64,000 bases of DNA from Pseudomonadota bacterium (GTDB lineage Bacteria; Pseudomonadota; Alphaproteobacteria; Rhizobiales; Aestuariivirgaceae): NCBI GenBank assembly GCA_963205315.1, contig CAUJIO010000101.1, forward strand, positions 1 to 64,000. Direction: 5' to 3'. The translations under genes and the position numbers were made by a program. Of the stretch, positions 9,004 to 16,928 are shown piece by piece; within the stretch, counting starts at the first letter, position 1; every line of letters begins with the position of its first letter. Below the pieces are notes generated by a model, which worked only from the letters and a program-made list of their open reading frames with translations, did not search any database and was not told the origin of the DNA.

Positions 9004-9897
9004 ATGCAGCCCAAAGTCATCATCACCTGTGCGGTCACCGGCGCCGGCGACACCGTCGGCAAGCACCCGGCCATTCCGGTTACGCCTGAGCAGATCGCCA
9101 ATTCGGCGCTGGAAGCCGCCAGCGCTGGGGCCACGGTGGTGCATTGCCACGTGCGCGATCCCAAGACCGGCAAGGGCTCGCGCAGCGTGGCGCTCTACCG
9201 CGAGGTGATGGAGCGCATCCGCGACAAGAACAAGGAGGTCATCATCAACCTCACCGCCGGCATGGGCGGCGACGTCGAAGTCGGCGGCGGCGAAAATCCG
9301 ATGCACTGGGGCCAAGGCACAGACCTCGTGGGCCCCGCCGAGCGTCTCGTCCACATCAAGGAACTGCGTCCCGAACTCTGCACGCTGGACTGCGGCACGC
9401 TGAATTTCGGCGACGGCAACACCATCGTGGTGCAGACGCCCGCCCAGCTGCGCGAACAGGCCAAGCTCATCATGTCCTATGGCGTGAAGCCCGAAATGGA
9501 GATCTTCGACTCAGGTAATCTCTGGTTCGCCCGCCAGCTCTGCCTCGAAGGCCTGATTCAGGATCCGCCGCTGTTCCAGCTCTGCCTCGGCATCCCGTGG
9601 GGCGCACCCTATGATTCGGAGACCATGGCCTATCAGAAGTCGCAGCTGCCGCCCGGCGCCATCTGGGCCGCCTTCGGCATCGGCCGCAACGAGTTCCCCG
9701 CCGTGGCGCAGGCCGTGCTGCTGGGCGGACACGTGCGCGTCGGCCTCGAGGACAATCTCTGGCTCGAACGCGGCGTCTATGCCTCGAACGGCACGCTGGT
9801 CGAGAAGGCGGTGAAGATCATCGAGATCCTCGGCACCAAGGTGGCGACACCCGACGAGGGCCGCGAAATCCTCAAGCTGGCCCCGAGGGCAAAGTAA
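9004..9897 (+). CDS. BKACE family enzyme, probable 3-dehydrocarnitine cleavage enzyme
   Basis: The 297-residue protein belongs to the beta-keto acid cleavage enzyme family (DUF849), a TIM barrel using zinc. The metal ligands are visible as His47 and His49 in VVHCHVRDP and Glu230 in GIGRNEFPA. Family members condense a beta-keto acid with acetyl-CoA and release acetoacetate and a new CoA ester. With 3-dehydrocarnitine the products are betainyl-CoA and acetoacetate. The assignment to dehydrocarnitine rests on the adjacent carnitine dehydrogenase, whose start lies one base after this stop. Motifs such as [16 protein letters not shown] and [10 protein letters not shown] are well conserved. Confidence 0.88.
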   Translation: MQPKVIITCAVTGAGDTVGKHPAIPVTPEQIANSALEAASAGATVVHCHVRDPKTGKGSRSVALYREVMERIRDKNKEVIINLTAGMGGDVEVGGGENPMHWGQGTDLVGPAERLVHIKELRPELCTLDCGTLNFGDGNTIVVQTPAQLREQAKLIMSYGVKPEMEIFDSGNLWFARQLCLEGLIQDPPLFQLCLGIPWGAPYDSETMAYQKSQLPPGAIWAAFGIGRNEFPAVAQAVLLGGHVRVGLEDNLWLERGVYASNGTLVEKAVKIIEILGTKVATPDEGREILKLAPRAK

Positions 9898-9898
9898 C

Positions 9899-10894
9899 AT
9901 GGCCACTCCCATCAAGACCGTCGGCATCGCCGGCACCGGGCTGATCGGTGCTGGCTGGGCCGCCCGCCTGCTGTTCCGCGGCTTCAACGTCGTAGCCTAT
10001 GACGTGAAGCCCGAGGCCGAGGAGCGGCTGAAGGCGCAGATCAAGACCGCCTGGCCCTCGCTCGAGGCCCTGCTGGGCAAGCCGGTGAAGAAGGGCAAGC
10101 TGATTTTCACGACTGATCTCAAGGAGCTGGCGTCGAAAGCTGACTTCATTCATGAAGCTGCACCCGAGCGCGAAGACCTGAAGATCAGGCTGTTCCGCGA
10201 CATCGATGCGGCAGCACGGCCAGACGTCATCATCGCCTCATCGTCGTCGGGCTTCCTGCCCACCAACCTGCAAAGCCAGTGCCAGCACCCCGAACGCGTC
10301 ATCATCGGCCATCCGTTCAACCCGGTCTACCTGCTGCCGCTGGTCGAGACGGTGCCGGGCGAGAAGACCTCGGAAGAAGTCATGGCGCGGGCGAGCGTAT
10401 ACTTCGAGTCCATCGGCATGCAGGTGCTGCGGCTGAAGCGCGAGATCATGGGCTATGTCTGCGACCGCCTGCAGGAAGCGCTGTGGCGCGAGGCCCTGCA
10501 CATCCTCAACAAGGACATCGCGACGACCGGCGACATCGACGATTCGATCGTCTACTCGGCCGGCATGCGCTGGGCCTTCATGGGCTCCTTCCTCACCTAT
10601 CACGTGGCCGGCGGCCCCGGTGGTATGCGCGACTTCATCAAGCAATTCGACCCGACGCTGGAACTCGACTGGACCGAATTGAAGTTCCCCAAGTGGAACG
10701 AGGCACTGGAGAAGCGCCTGGTCGAAGGTTGCGAGGATCAGGCGGCGGGCCGCAAGGTTTCCGAGATCGAAGCCAAGCGCAACGCCGTACTGGTCGACAT
10801 GATGAAGCTGTTCAAGAAACACAAGATCGGCGCCGGCCTTGTGCTCGACCGGGAGATGAAGGCAAGGAAGAAGAAGACAGCGAAGAAGACCTAA
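9899..10894 (+). CDS. lcdH: L-carnitine 3-dehydrogenase
   Basis: The 331-residue protein is a 3-hydroxyacyl-CoA-dehydrogenase-fold enzyme. The NAD motif GTGLIGAGW spans residues 12-20, and the catalytic His138 lies in GHPFNPVYLLPLVE. The segment ALWREALHILN...ATTGDIDDSI...GMRWAFMGSFLTYHVAGG matches known bacterial carnitine dehydrogenases closely. It oxidises L-carnitine to 3-dehydrocarnitine with NAD+. In several rhizobia the protein is fused to a betainyl-CoA thioesterase; here it ends in a lysine-rich tail (KARKKKTAKK) with no thioesterase domain. Confidence 0.9.
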   Translation: MATPIKTVGIAGTGLIGAGWAARLLFRGFNVVAYDVKPEAEERLKAQIKTAWPSLEALLGKPVKKGKLIFTTDLKELASKADFIHEAAPEREDLKIRLFRDIDAAARPDVIIASSSSGFLPTNLQSQCQHPERVIIGHPFNPVYLLPLVETVPGEKTSEEVMARASVYFESIGMQVLRLKREIMGYVCDRLQEALWREALHILNKDIATTGDIDDSIVYSAGMRWAFMGSFLTYHVAGGPGGMRDFIKQFDPTLELDWTELKFPKWNEALEKRLVEGCEDQAAGRKVSEIEAKRNAVLVDMMKLFKKHKIGAGLVLDREMKARKKKTAKKT

Positions 10895-10909
10895 CCGGGG
10901 AGAAGAACC

Positions 10910-11680
10910 ATGCCACAGCAGCGCGTCATGATTACCGCCGGGGCCTCGGGCATCGGCAAGGTCATCGCAAGGGCATTCGCGGCGGAGGGCGCCATGATTC
11001 ACATCTGCGATGTCAGCGAAGCTGCCCTGGCGAGGTTCCGGGAGGAGTTCCCCGACATCGCGGCGAGCCACGTCAACGTCCGTAACGAGGGCGAAGTCGA
11101 TGCCTGGTTCGATGACGCGCTGGAGGATCTGGGCGGCCTCGACGTGCTGGTGAACAACGCCGGCATCAAGGGGCCAACAGCACCGGTCGACGACATCGAA
11201 TTGGCCGACTGGCGCGAATGCATCGAGATCTGCCTCGACTCGCAGTTCCTCTGTGCCCGGCGGGCAGCGCCGGTGATGAAGGCGCAATCATCCGGCGCAA
11301 TCATCAACATGTCGTCCAATGCCGGGCTCTTCGGCTTCGGCAACCGCACGCCCTATGCGGCGGCGAAGTGGGCGGTGATCGGGCTTACGAAATCACTGGC
11401 GATCGAACTTGGCCCTTACAACGTACGCTGCAACGCCATCTGCCCCGGCAACGTCAAGGGCGAGCGCATCAACACCGTCATCCAGGGCGAGGCGGACTTG
11501 CGTGGCGTGCCCTTCGACGTGGTGGCGCGGGAGTCGGTCGGCGGCCAGTCCATCGCCCGCTTTGTGGAACCAGAGGAAGTGGCCGATCTCTGCGTCTTCC
11601 TGGGGAGCGACAAAGCCCGCATGATCAATGGTGAAGCCATCGCGGTCGATGGCCACGCCGAAACATTTCACATCAAGTAA
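10910..11680 (+). CDS. SDR family oxidoreductase in carnitine-type operon
   Basis: The 256-residue protein is a classical short-chain dehydrogenase. The cofactor loop is TAGASGIGK, with Ala in place of the first Gly of the usual TGxxxGIG, followed by acidic CDVSE, which favours NAD+. NNAGIKG and the catalytic Ser, Tyr and Lys (MSSNAG ... YAAAK) are present. It lies 15 bases after lcdH with a GGGGAGAAG ribosome site. In this operon it could oxidise D-carnitine to 3-dehydrocarnitine or act on a CoA intermediate; this is inference from context. Confidence 0.85.
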   Translation: MPQQRVMITAGASGIGKVIARAFAAEGAMIHICDVSEAALARFREEFPDIAASHVNVRNEGEVDAWFDDALEDLGGLDVLVNNAGIKGPTAPVDDIELADWRECIEICLDSQFLCARRAAPVMKAQSSGAIINMSSNAGLFGFGNRTPYAAAKWAVIGLTKSLAIELGPYNVRCNAICPGNVKGERINTVIQGEADLRGVPFDVVARESVGGQSIARFVEPEEVADLCVFLGSDKARMINGEAIAVDGHAETFHIK

Positions 11681-11706
11681 GCAAAGAACATAAGTCAGCA
11701 AAGATC

Positions 11707-12870
11707 ATGGATTTCAATCTCACCGAAGAACAGCAGATGATCGTCAAGACGACGCAGGATTTCGTCGTCAACGAGCTTTACCCGCATGAGGCCGAGATCG
11801 AGGAGACGGGGGTGCTGCGCCACGATCTCCGCGACGAGATCAAGAAGAAAGCCATCGAGGCCGGTCTCTATGCCGCCAACATGCCGGCCGAAGTGGGCGG
11901 CGCCGGGCTCGATACACTGACCTGGGTGCTCTACGAAAAGGAACTGGGCCGCGCCAACTATGCGCTGCACTGGACCTGCGTGGCGAGGCCCTCCAATATC
12001 CTGATGGCGTGCGAAGGCGAGCAGCGCGAGAAATACCTGTTCCCCGCCGTGCGTGGCGAGAAATCCGACTGCCTCGCCATGACCGAGCCAGGTGTGGGTT
12101 CCGACGTGCGCGGAATGAAGTGTTCTGCGCGGGCCGATGGCGACGACTTCGTCATCAACGGCACCAAGCATTTCATCAGCCATGCCGACGAGGCGAGCTT
12201 CGTCATCCTGTTCGCGGCGACCGGCGAGGAGGATACGCCGCGCGGCAAGAAGAAGCTGATCACCGCATTCCTCATCGACATGGGAACGCCGGGCTATACG
12301 GTCAGGCCGGGGTACAGGAACGTCTCGCATCGCGGCTACAACAACTGCATTCTCGAATTCAACGATTGCCGTGTGCACAAGAGCCAGATCCTGGGCGAAG
12401 TGCACAAGGGTTTCGAAGTCGCCAATGACTGGCTGGGCGCCACGCGCCTGCAAGTGGCGGCGACATGCCTCGGCCGGGCCGAGCGCGCCCTTGACCACGC
12501 CAAGCAATATGCCGTCAACCGCCAGCAGTTCGGGCAGCAGATCGGCAAGTTCCAGGGAGTCTCCTTCAAGCTTGCCGACATGGCGCTGGAACTGAAAGCC
12601 GCGCAACTGCTGACGCTCGAAGCTGCCTGGAAATTCGACAACAAGACGGTTTCGGACATGGATATGGCGATGGCCAAACTCAAGGCCACCGAGGTGCTGG
12701 CCTTCGTCGCCGACGAGGCAATCCAGATTCATGGCGGCATGGGCCTGATGAGCGACCTGCCGCTGGAGCGCATCTGGCGGGACGCGAGGGTCGAACGCAT
12801 CTGGGAAGGCACCAGCGAAATCCAGCGCCATATCATCTCACGCGCGCTTCTCAGGCCGCTTGGGGGTTGA
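11707..12870 (+). CDS. Acyl-CoA dehydrogenase, candidate gamma-butyrobetainyl-CoA dehydrogenase
   Basis: The 387-residue protein has the standard acyl-CoA dehydrogenase layout: N-terminal helices (DFNLTEEQQMIVKTTQDFV), FAD contacts (MTEPGVGSDVRGM, FISHADEASFVI), and the C-terminal helical domain with QIHGGMGLM and WEGTSEIQRHI. Glu367 in the last motif is the expected catalytic base. These enzymes introduce the alpha-beta double bond in CoA esters with electron transfer to ETF. Between carnitine dehydrogenase and a CaiD-like hydratase the likely substrate is gamma-butyrobetainyl-CoA, giving crotonobetainyl-CoA. The substrate is inferred. Confidence 0.87.
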   Translation: MDFNLTEEQQMIVKTTQDFVVNELYPHEAEIEETGVLRHDLRDEIKKKAIEAGLYAANMPAEVGGAGLDTLTWVLYEKELGRANYALHWTCVARPSNILMACEGEQREKYLFPAVRGEKSDCLAMTEPGVGSDVRGMKCSARADGDDFVINGTKHFISHADEASFVILFAATGEEDTPRGKKKLITAFLIDMGTPGYTVRPGYRNVSHRGYNNCILEFNDCRVHKSQILGEVHKGFEVANDWLGATRLQVAATCLGRAERALDHAKQYAVNRQQFGQQIGKFQGVSFKLADMALELKAAQLLTLEAAWKFDNKTVSDMDMAMAKLKATEVLAFVADEAIQIHGGMGLMSDLPLERIWRDARVERIWEGTSEIQRHIISRALLRPLGG

Positions 12871-12872
12871 GA

Positions 12873-14912
12873 TTGACCAAGGATCTTACCCGCCTCCTCA
12901 ATCCCTCCTCCATCGCCTTCATCGGCGGCAACGAGTGCGCCATTGCCATCAACCGCACCCGCGAACTGGGATTCACGGGCAAAATCTACGCCGTGCATCC
13001 CAAGCGTGACGAGCTGTCGGGCGTCGCCACCGTCAAGTCCGTGGATGAGATCGATGGGCCCATCGATGCTGCCTTCGTCGCGGTAAAGCGCGAACCCGCC
13101 ATCGACGTCGTCCGCGCGCTTCGCGACAAGGACTGCGGCGGGGCGGTGATCTATGCCGCGGGCTTTGCCGAAACGGGCAACAGCGATCTGCAGGATGCCC
13201 TGCTTGCTGCAGCGGACGGCATGCCGCTGATGGGGCCGAACTGCTACGGCTTCGTCAACACCCTGTCGCGCGCCGCCCTGTGGCCGGATGAAACCGGGCT
13301 TGTGCCGATCGAACGCGGCGTGGCACTGATCACCCAGTCCGGCAACATCGCCTGCAATTTTACCATGATGATGCGCGGCCTGCCCGTTGCCGCCGTGTTC
13401 TCGATCGGCAATCAGGTCGATGTGGGCATGCATGACATGGTGGAAACGCTGTCGGCGGACCCGCGTGTTACGGCCATCGGCCTGCATGTCGAGGGCCTGC
13501 CCGATGTCGCAGGTTTTGCGCGCGCCGCGATGATCGCGCGCAGCCGCAAGGTGCCCATCGTCGTCCTCAAGACGGGCCGTTCCGAACAAGGTGCAAAGGT
13601 GGCGATGAGCCATACGTCTTCCCTGGCGGGAGCCGACACGCTCTATGACGCGCTGTTCGAGCGCTATGGCGTGGCACGCATGAAGTCAGTCTCGGCCTTC
13701 GCCGAAACCCTCAAGTTCCTGCACAACGGCGGGCCGATTGCGGACTCGCGATTGGTCTCGATGAGCTGTTCTGGCGGCGAGGCGGCACTGGTGGCCGACA
13801 TGGCGCTGGAAAAGCGGGTGAGCTTTCCGCCGTTCAACGCTGAAACCAAACCACGTGTGGCGGCGACGCTGAACGAATATGTCGCCATCGACAATCCGCT
13901 CGACTACCACACCTTCATCTGGAACCAGCCGGAGAAGCTGCAAGCCACCTTCACCGAAGTCCTGAGGGGCGGCTTCGACGTGGCGATGCTGATCCTCGAC
14001 ACGCCGACCCATCCGAAAATGAAACCCGACGCCTGGGCGGTGACGGCCCACGCGCTTGCCAAGGCTTCGGCGGTGACGGGCGCGCGTGCGGCCGTGGTCG
14101 CCACCTTGTCGGAGGGCATGCCGCTGAAGCTGGCAGACGAATTGTCATCGGTAGGGGTTGCACCGATGATGGGCCTCGACGATGCGCTTACGGCGTTTGA
14201 AGCCGCAGCCGCGATCGGCCGCAACTGGGCGAGGAGCGACGCGCCGCCTCAGATGCTGGCGCCTTCGGTGAGAGGCTCCGGCGAAAGGAGCTTGAGCGAA
14301 TACGATGCCAAGCAACTATTGAAGACATTCGGATTGACGGTGCCCGACGGCATCGTCTGCAAGCCGGCGGACGCCGTGTCTGCCGCGGAGAGTCTCGGCT
14401 ACCCGGTGACGCTGAAGGTGTCATCTGCCGACATCGCCCACAAGACCGAAGCTGGCGGCGTGGCGTTGAATCTGAAAACCGCCGCCGATGTGGAAGCCGC
14501 AGCGGAGCGGATGCGCAAGCTGGCGCCCGACGTGCTGGTGGAGCGCATGGTCAGCGGCGCCGTGGCCGAACTCATCATCGGCCTGACCTCGGACCCGCAA
14601 TTCGGCACGGCTCTTGTCGTCGGCGCGGGCGGCATCCTGACCGAGTTGCTGAAGGACTCCGTCACCCTCATTCTCCCAACCTCGCGCCCCGAAATCGAAC
14701 GCGCGTTGAGGACGCTGAAGGTGTGGAAACTGGTCGAAGGCTTCCGTGGCAAGTCCGGCGACCAGGAGGCGGTCTTCGCGGCAGTGCAAGCGGTCGCGGG
14801 ATTTGCCGCCGCCAACCGGGGACTGATCGAGGAACTCGACGTCAATCCCCTGCTGGTTCTTTCCCAAGGCGCCGTGGCCGTTGATGCATTGATCAAGATG
14901 AGGGATTGCTAA
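12873..14912 (+). CDS. ADP-forming acyl-CoA synthetase (acetate--CoA ligase family), candidate betaine-acid CoA ligase
   Basis: About 679 residues form a fused two-part ligase. The N-terminal CoA-binding domain begins LTRLLNPSSIAFIGGNE. The succinyl-CoA-synthetase-like flavodoxin domains follow (VALITQSGNIACNFTMM, SMSCSGGEAALVADMA). The C-terminal ATP-grasp domain shows SEYDAKQLLKTFGLTVPDG, KTEAGGVAL and GLIEELDVNPLLV. Such enzymes make acyl-CoA from acid, CoA and ATP, releasing ADP and phosphate. In this operon it would activate gamma-butyrobetaine, crotonobetaine or carnitine. No ATG is available: TTG at 12873 has a GGGGG ribosome site six bases upstream, and TTG at 12867 is the alternative. 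It overlaps or abuts the previous stop. Confidence 0.85.
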   Translation: MTKDLTRLLNPSSIAFIGGNECAIAINRTRELGFTGKIYAVHPKRDELSGVATVKSVDEIDGPIDAAFVAVKREPAIDVVRALRDKDCGGAVIYAAGFAETGNSDLQDALLAAADGMPLMGPNCYGFVNTLSRAALWPDETGLVPIERGVALITQSGNIACNFTMMMRGLPVAAVFSIGNQVDVGMHDMVETLSADPRVTAIGLHVEGLPDVAGFARAAMIARSRKVPIVVLKTGRSEQGAKVAMSHTSSLAGADTLYDALFERYGVARMKSVSAFAETLKFLHNGGPIADSRLVSMSCSGGEAALVADMALEKRVSFPPFNAETKPRVAATLNEYVAIDNPLDYHTFIWNQPEKLQATFTEVLRGGFDVAMLILDTPTHPKMKPDAWAVTAHALAKASAVTGARAAVVATLSEGMPLKLADELSSVGVAPMMGLDDALTAFEAAAAIGRNWARSDAPPQMLAPSVRGSGERSLSEYDAKQLLKTFGLTVPDGIVCKPADAVSAAESLGYPVTLKVSSADIAHKTEAGGVALNLKTAADVEAAAERMRKLAPDVLVERMVSGAVAELIIGLTSDPQFGTALVVGAGGILTELLKDSVTLILPTSRPEIERALRTLKVWKLVEGFRGKSGDQEAVFAAVQAVAGFAAANRGLIEELDVNPLLVLSQGAVAVDALIKMRDC

Positions 14913-14925
14913 CTTGAATGCACTC

Positions 14926-14991
14926 GTCATCCCGGCGAAAGCCGGGACCCATTCAATCGCTTCAGGAGTTCCCGGCTTTCGCCGGGATGAC
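14926..14991. repeat. Perfect 22-bp inverted repeat with nested GAAA-loop hairpins
   Basis: The arms 14926-14947 and 14970-14991 are exact reverse complements separated by 22 bases. Each arm contains its own hairpin CCCGGC-GAAA-GCCGGG (or the complement), so the RNA could fold as one long stem or as two small hairpins. Elements of this kind, reading SSRRKPG / PAFAGMT when translated, are scattered palindromic repeats in many proteobacterial genomes. It lies between the CoA ligase and the hydratase gene. Confidence 0.9.
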
Positions 14992-15020
14992 GGCATATAT
15001 CTGTATACGGAGTATTGACT

Positions 15021-15806
15021 GTGACAAACGGACCCATTCACGTGACCCGCCGCGGCCGCGTGCTCGAAGTCAGGATCGAGCGCGGCAAGGCCAATGCCAT
15101 CGATGCTGTAACCAGCCGCATCATGGGGGATATCTTTGCTTCGTTCCGCGATGATCCGGAGTTGCGAGTCGCCATCCTCACCGGCACCGGCGAAAAATTC
15201 TTCTGTCCCGGCTGGGACCTGAAAGCCGCGGCCGAGGGCGAGCCACCGGATTCCGACTATGGCGTTGGCGGTTTCGGCGGCTTGCAGGAATTGCCTGACC
15301 TCAACAAGCCCGTCATCTGCGCCGTCAATGGATTGGCATTCGGTGGCGGTTTCGAGATCATGATTGCCTGCGACATCATCATCGCCGCCGAGCACGCGAC
15401 CTTCGCGCTGCCCGAAATCAATTCCGGCACGGTGGCCGATGCCGCGTCGATCAAGCTGCCACGCCGCATTCCCTATCACGTGGCGATGGAGATGCTGCTG
15501 ACCGGCCGCCGTGTCGACACAGCCGAGGCCAAGCACTGGGGCCTGATCAACGAGGTGGTGCCGGCGGACAAGCTGATGGTGCGAGCCCGCGCCGTCGCCG
15601 ATCTCCTGGCCGAAGGCCCGCCGCTGGTGTTTGCCGCGATCAAGGAGATCACCCGCGACACGGCGCACTTGCCTGTCCAGCAGGCCTTCGACATGGTCAC
15701 GAAGCGCAAGCTGAAGACCGTCGATACTCTCTATTCCAGCGAGGACCAGCTCGAAGGTGCGAGGGCCTTCGCCGAGAAGCGCAAGCCGCAATGGAAGGGG
15801 CGCTGA
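15021..15806 (+). CDS. caiD: CaiD-like enoyl-CoA hydratase (carnitinyl-CoA dehydratase)
   Basis: The protein from GTG 15021 has 261 residues, the length of E. coli CaiD, and shares its diagnostic segments: KANAIDAVTS, FRDDPELRVAILTG, GEKFFCPGWDLKAAAEGE, NGLAFGGGFE and the terminal FAEKRKPQWKGR. It belongs to the crotonase fold and should interconvert crotonobetainyl-CoA and carnitinyl-CoA. The oxyanion-hole regions are GWDLKA and GGGFE. The GTG start is preceded by ACGGAG; a TTG at 15015 is possible. This gene is the strongest direct link of the operon to the CoA branch of carnitine metabolism. Confidence 0.88.
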   Translation: MTNGPIHVTRRGRVLEVRIERGKANAIDAVTSRIMGDIFASFRDDPELRVAILTGTGEKFFCPGWDLKAAAEGEPPDSDYGVGGFGGLQELPDLNKPVICAVNGLAFGGGFEIMIACDIIIAAEHATFALPEINSGTVADAASIKLPRRIPYHVAMEMLLTGRRVDTAEAKHWGLINEVVPADKLMVRARAVADLLAEGPPLVFAAIKEITRDTAHLPVQQAFDMVTKRKLKTVDTLYSSEDQLEGARAFAEKRKPQWKGR

Positions 15807-15807
15807 G

Positions 15808-16587
15808 TTGAGTTTCGACTTCACGGCAAAGCGCGTACTGGTAACCGGTGGTACGCGAGGCATTGGCGCAGCGACAGTGGAGGCCTTCCTCGATGCCGGT
15901 GCGCGCCTGGCGGTCAATGGCCGGAGTGTTCAGTCGACGGAGAAAGCCCTGACGCATCTGCCGACCGAAGCCTTCGGAGTCGCTGGCGATGTGGCATCGG
16001 CAAGTGACTGCTGGTCTATCGTGGCAAGCGCCGTTGCAGAAATGGGCGGCCTCGACGTGCTGGTGAATTGCGCCGGCGTAGCGCGTGGCAGTACCGTCGA
16101 GAGTGTCACGGAAGCCGATTGGGACGACGTTCTGGACATCAATCTGAAGGGCACGTTCTTTTGCATCCAGGCTGCCCTGCCCCACTTGCGCGCATCGCAA
16201 GGAAATGTCGTGAACCTCGCGTCGGATGCCGGATTGATCGGCGAAGTCGGCCTTGCGGTCTACTGTGCCTCGAAGGGCGGTGTGGTCAACCTGACAAGAG
16301 CACTGGCCCTCGAACTGGCGCCCGATGTGCGGGTAAATTGTGTCTGTCCCGGCTATGTCGATACCGACATGGTCCGCCGTGACGTGATCAATGCGTCCGG
16401 CGATCCACGCGCAGCAGAACGCACGCTGGCCGCCTCGGCGCCATTGAACCGCATCGCACCTCCCGCCGAAATCGCCACAGCCATTCTCTATCTCGCCTCC
16501 GACCATGCCCGCTTCATCACGGGCTCGGCCTTACAGATCGATGGTGGCACAACAGCGGGCCACCCCCGGGCATCGCCCGAAAAATAG
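15808..16587 (+). CDS. SDR family oxidoreductase, last gene of carnitine-type operon
   Basis: The 259-residue protein is a classical SDR with the cofactor loop TGGTRGIG (residues 12-19), NCAGVARG, and the catalytic Ser, Tyr and Lys in LASDAG and YCASKGG. The C terminus RFITGSALQIDGG is typical. Translation probably starts at TTG 15808, one base after the hydratase stop, with AGGGG seven bases upstream. A 3-hydroxyacyl substrate such as a carnitine stereoisomer or its CoA ester is plausible, but the sequence does not define it. Confidence 0.84.
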   Translation: MSFDFTAKRVLVTGGTRGIGAATVEAFLDAGARLAVNGRSVQSTEKALTHLPTEAFGVAGDVASASDCWSIVASAVAEMGGLDVLVNCAGVARGSTVESVTEADWDDVLDINLKGTFFCIQAALPHLRASQGNVVNLASDAGLIGEVGLAVYCASKGGVVNLTRALALELAPDVRVNCVCPGYVDTDMVRRDVINASGDPRAAERTLAASAPLNRIAPPAEIATAILYLASDHARFITGSALQIDGGTTAGHPRASPEK

Positions 16588-16610
16588 CCCCGGCAAGAGA
16601 CCGGGGCTCA
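16581..16610 (-). terminator. Hairpin terminator read leftward
   Basis: An 8-bp stem AGCCCCGG / CCGGGGCT (16586-16593 and 16601-16608) overlaps the SDR stop. On the minus strand it is followed by ATTTTT, the pattern of a rho-independent terminator for leftward transcription. On the plus strand it has no T run. It supports a real leftward transcript from the small gene at 16639-16815. Confidence 0.6.
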
Positions 16611-16638
16611 GGGGGAGAGGAAGTCGAAGCGATCAGGC

Positions 16639-16815
16639 TCAGCCAAGTAGCCAATGGCGGCTGCGCTTCCGGATGCGAGCCTGCTCAGCCTCAAGCACCT
16701 CAAGCGCATGTTCTGAGGCGGCGGGTGCCGATAGTGACTTCAATGTCAGACGGACGGCGGCTTCGAGGCTCGAGAACGTTGAAACCTGTGGTGCAGCGGC
16801 AGCATTGCGGGCCAT
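16639..16815 (-). CDS. Small protein of unknown function (58 residues)
   Basis: The frame reads MARNAAAAPQVSTFSSLEAA and continues through a helical stretch (EHALEVLEAEQARIRKRSRHW) to LLG. The ATG has an AAGGA ribosome site nine bases upstream, and the gene runs into a hairpin followed by T residues on its own strand. It is divergent from the LysR gene at 16929 and could be its target. No family is recognised. The start, terminator and position argue for a gene; the short length and lack of a known relative keep confidence moderate. Confidence 0.45.
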   Translation of the reverse strand: MARNAAAAPQVSTFSSLEAAVRLTLKSLSAPAASEHALEVLEAEQARIRKRSRHWLLG

Positions 16816-16928
16816 GATCTTCAATCCTTGGTAATAACTTTAGCGTTGATCCGAATATAATCCCTTGAGATTCAGTCCACAAACGACGAGTTCTATGTTA
16901 ATCTTCAAACAGAATTTGAGGATCGTCC

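Noticed and set aside
14421-15917. A 498-codon open frame on the minus strand
   Set aside because: It is antisense to the CoA ligase, hydratase and SDR genes, which have clear family motifs; its composition is that of a shadow frame.
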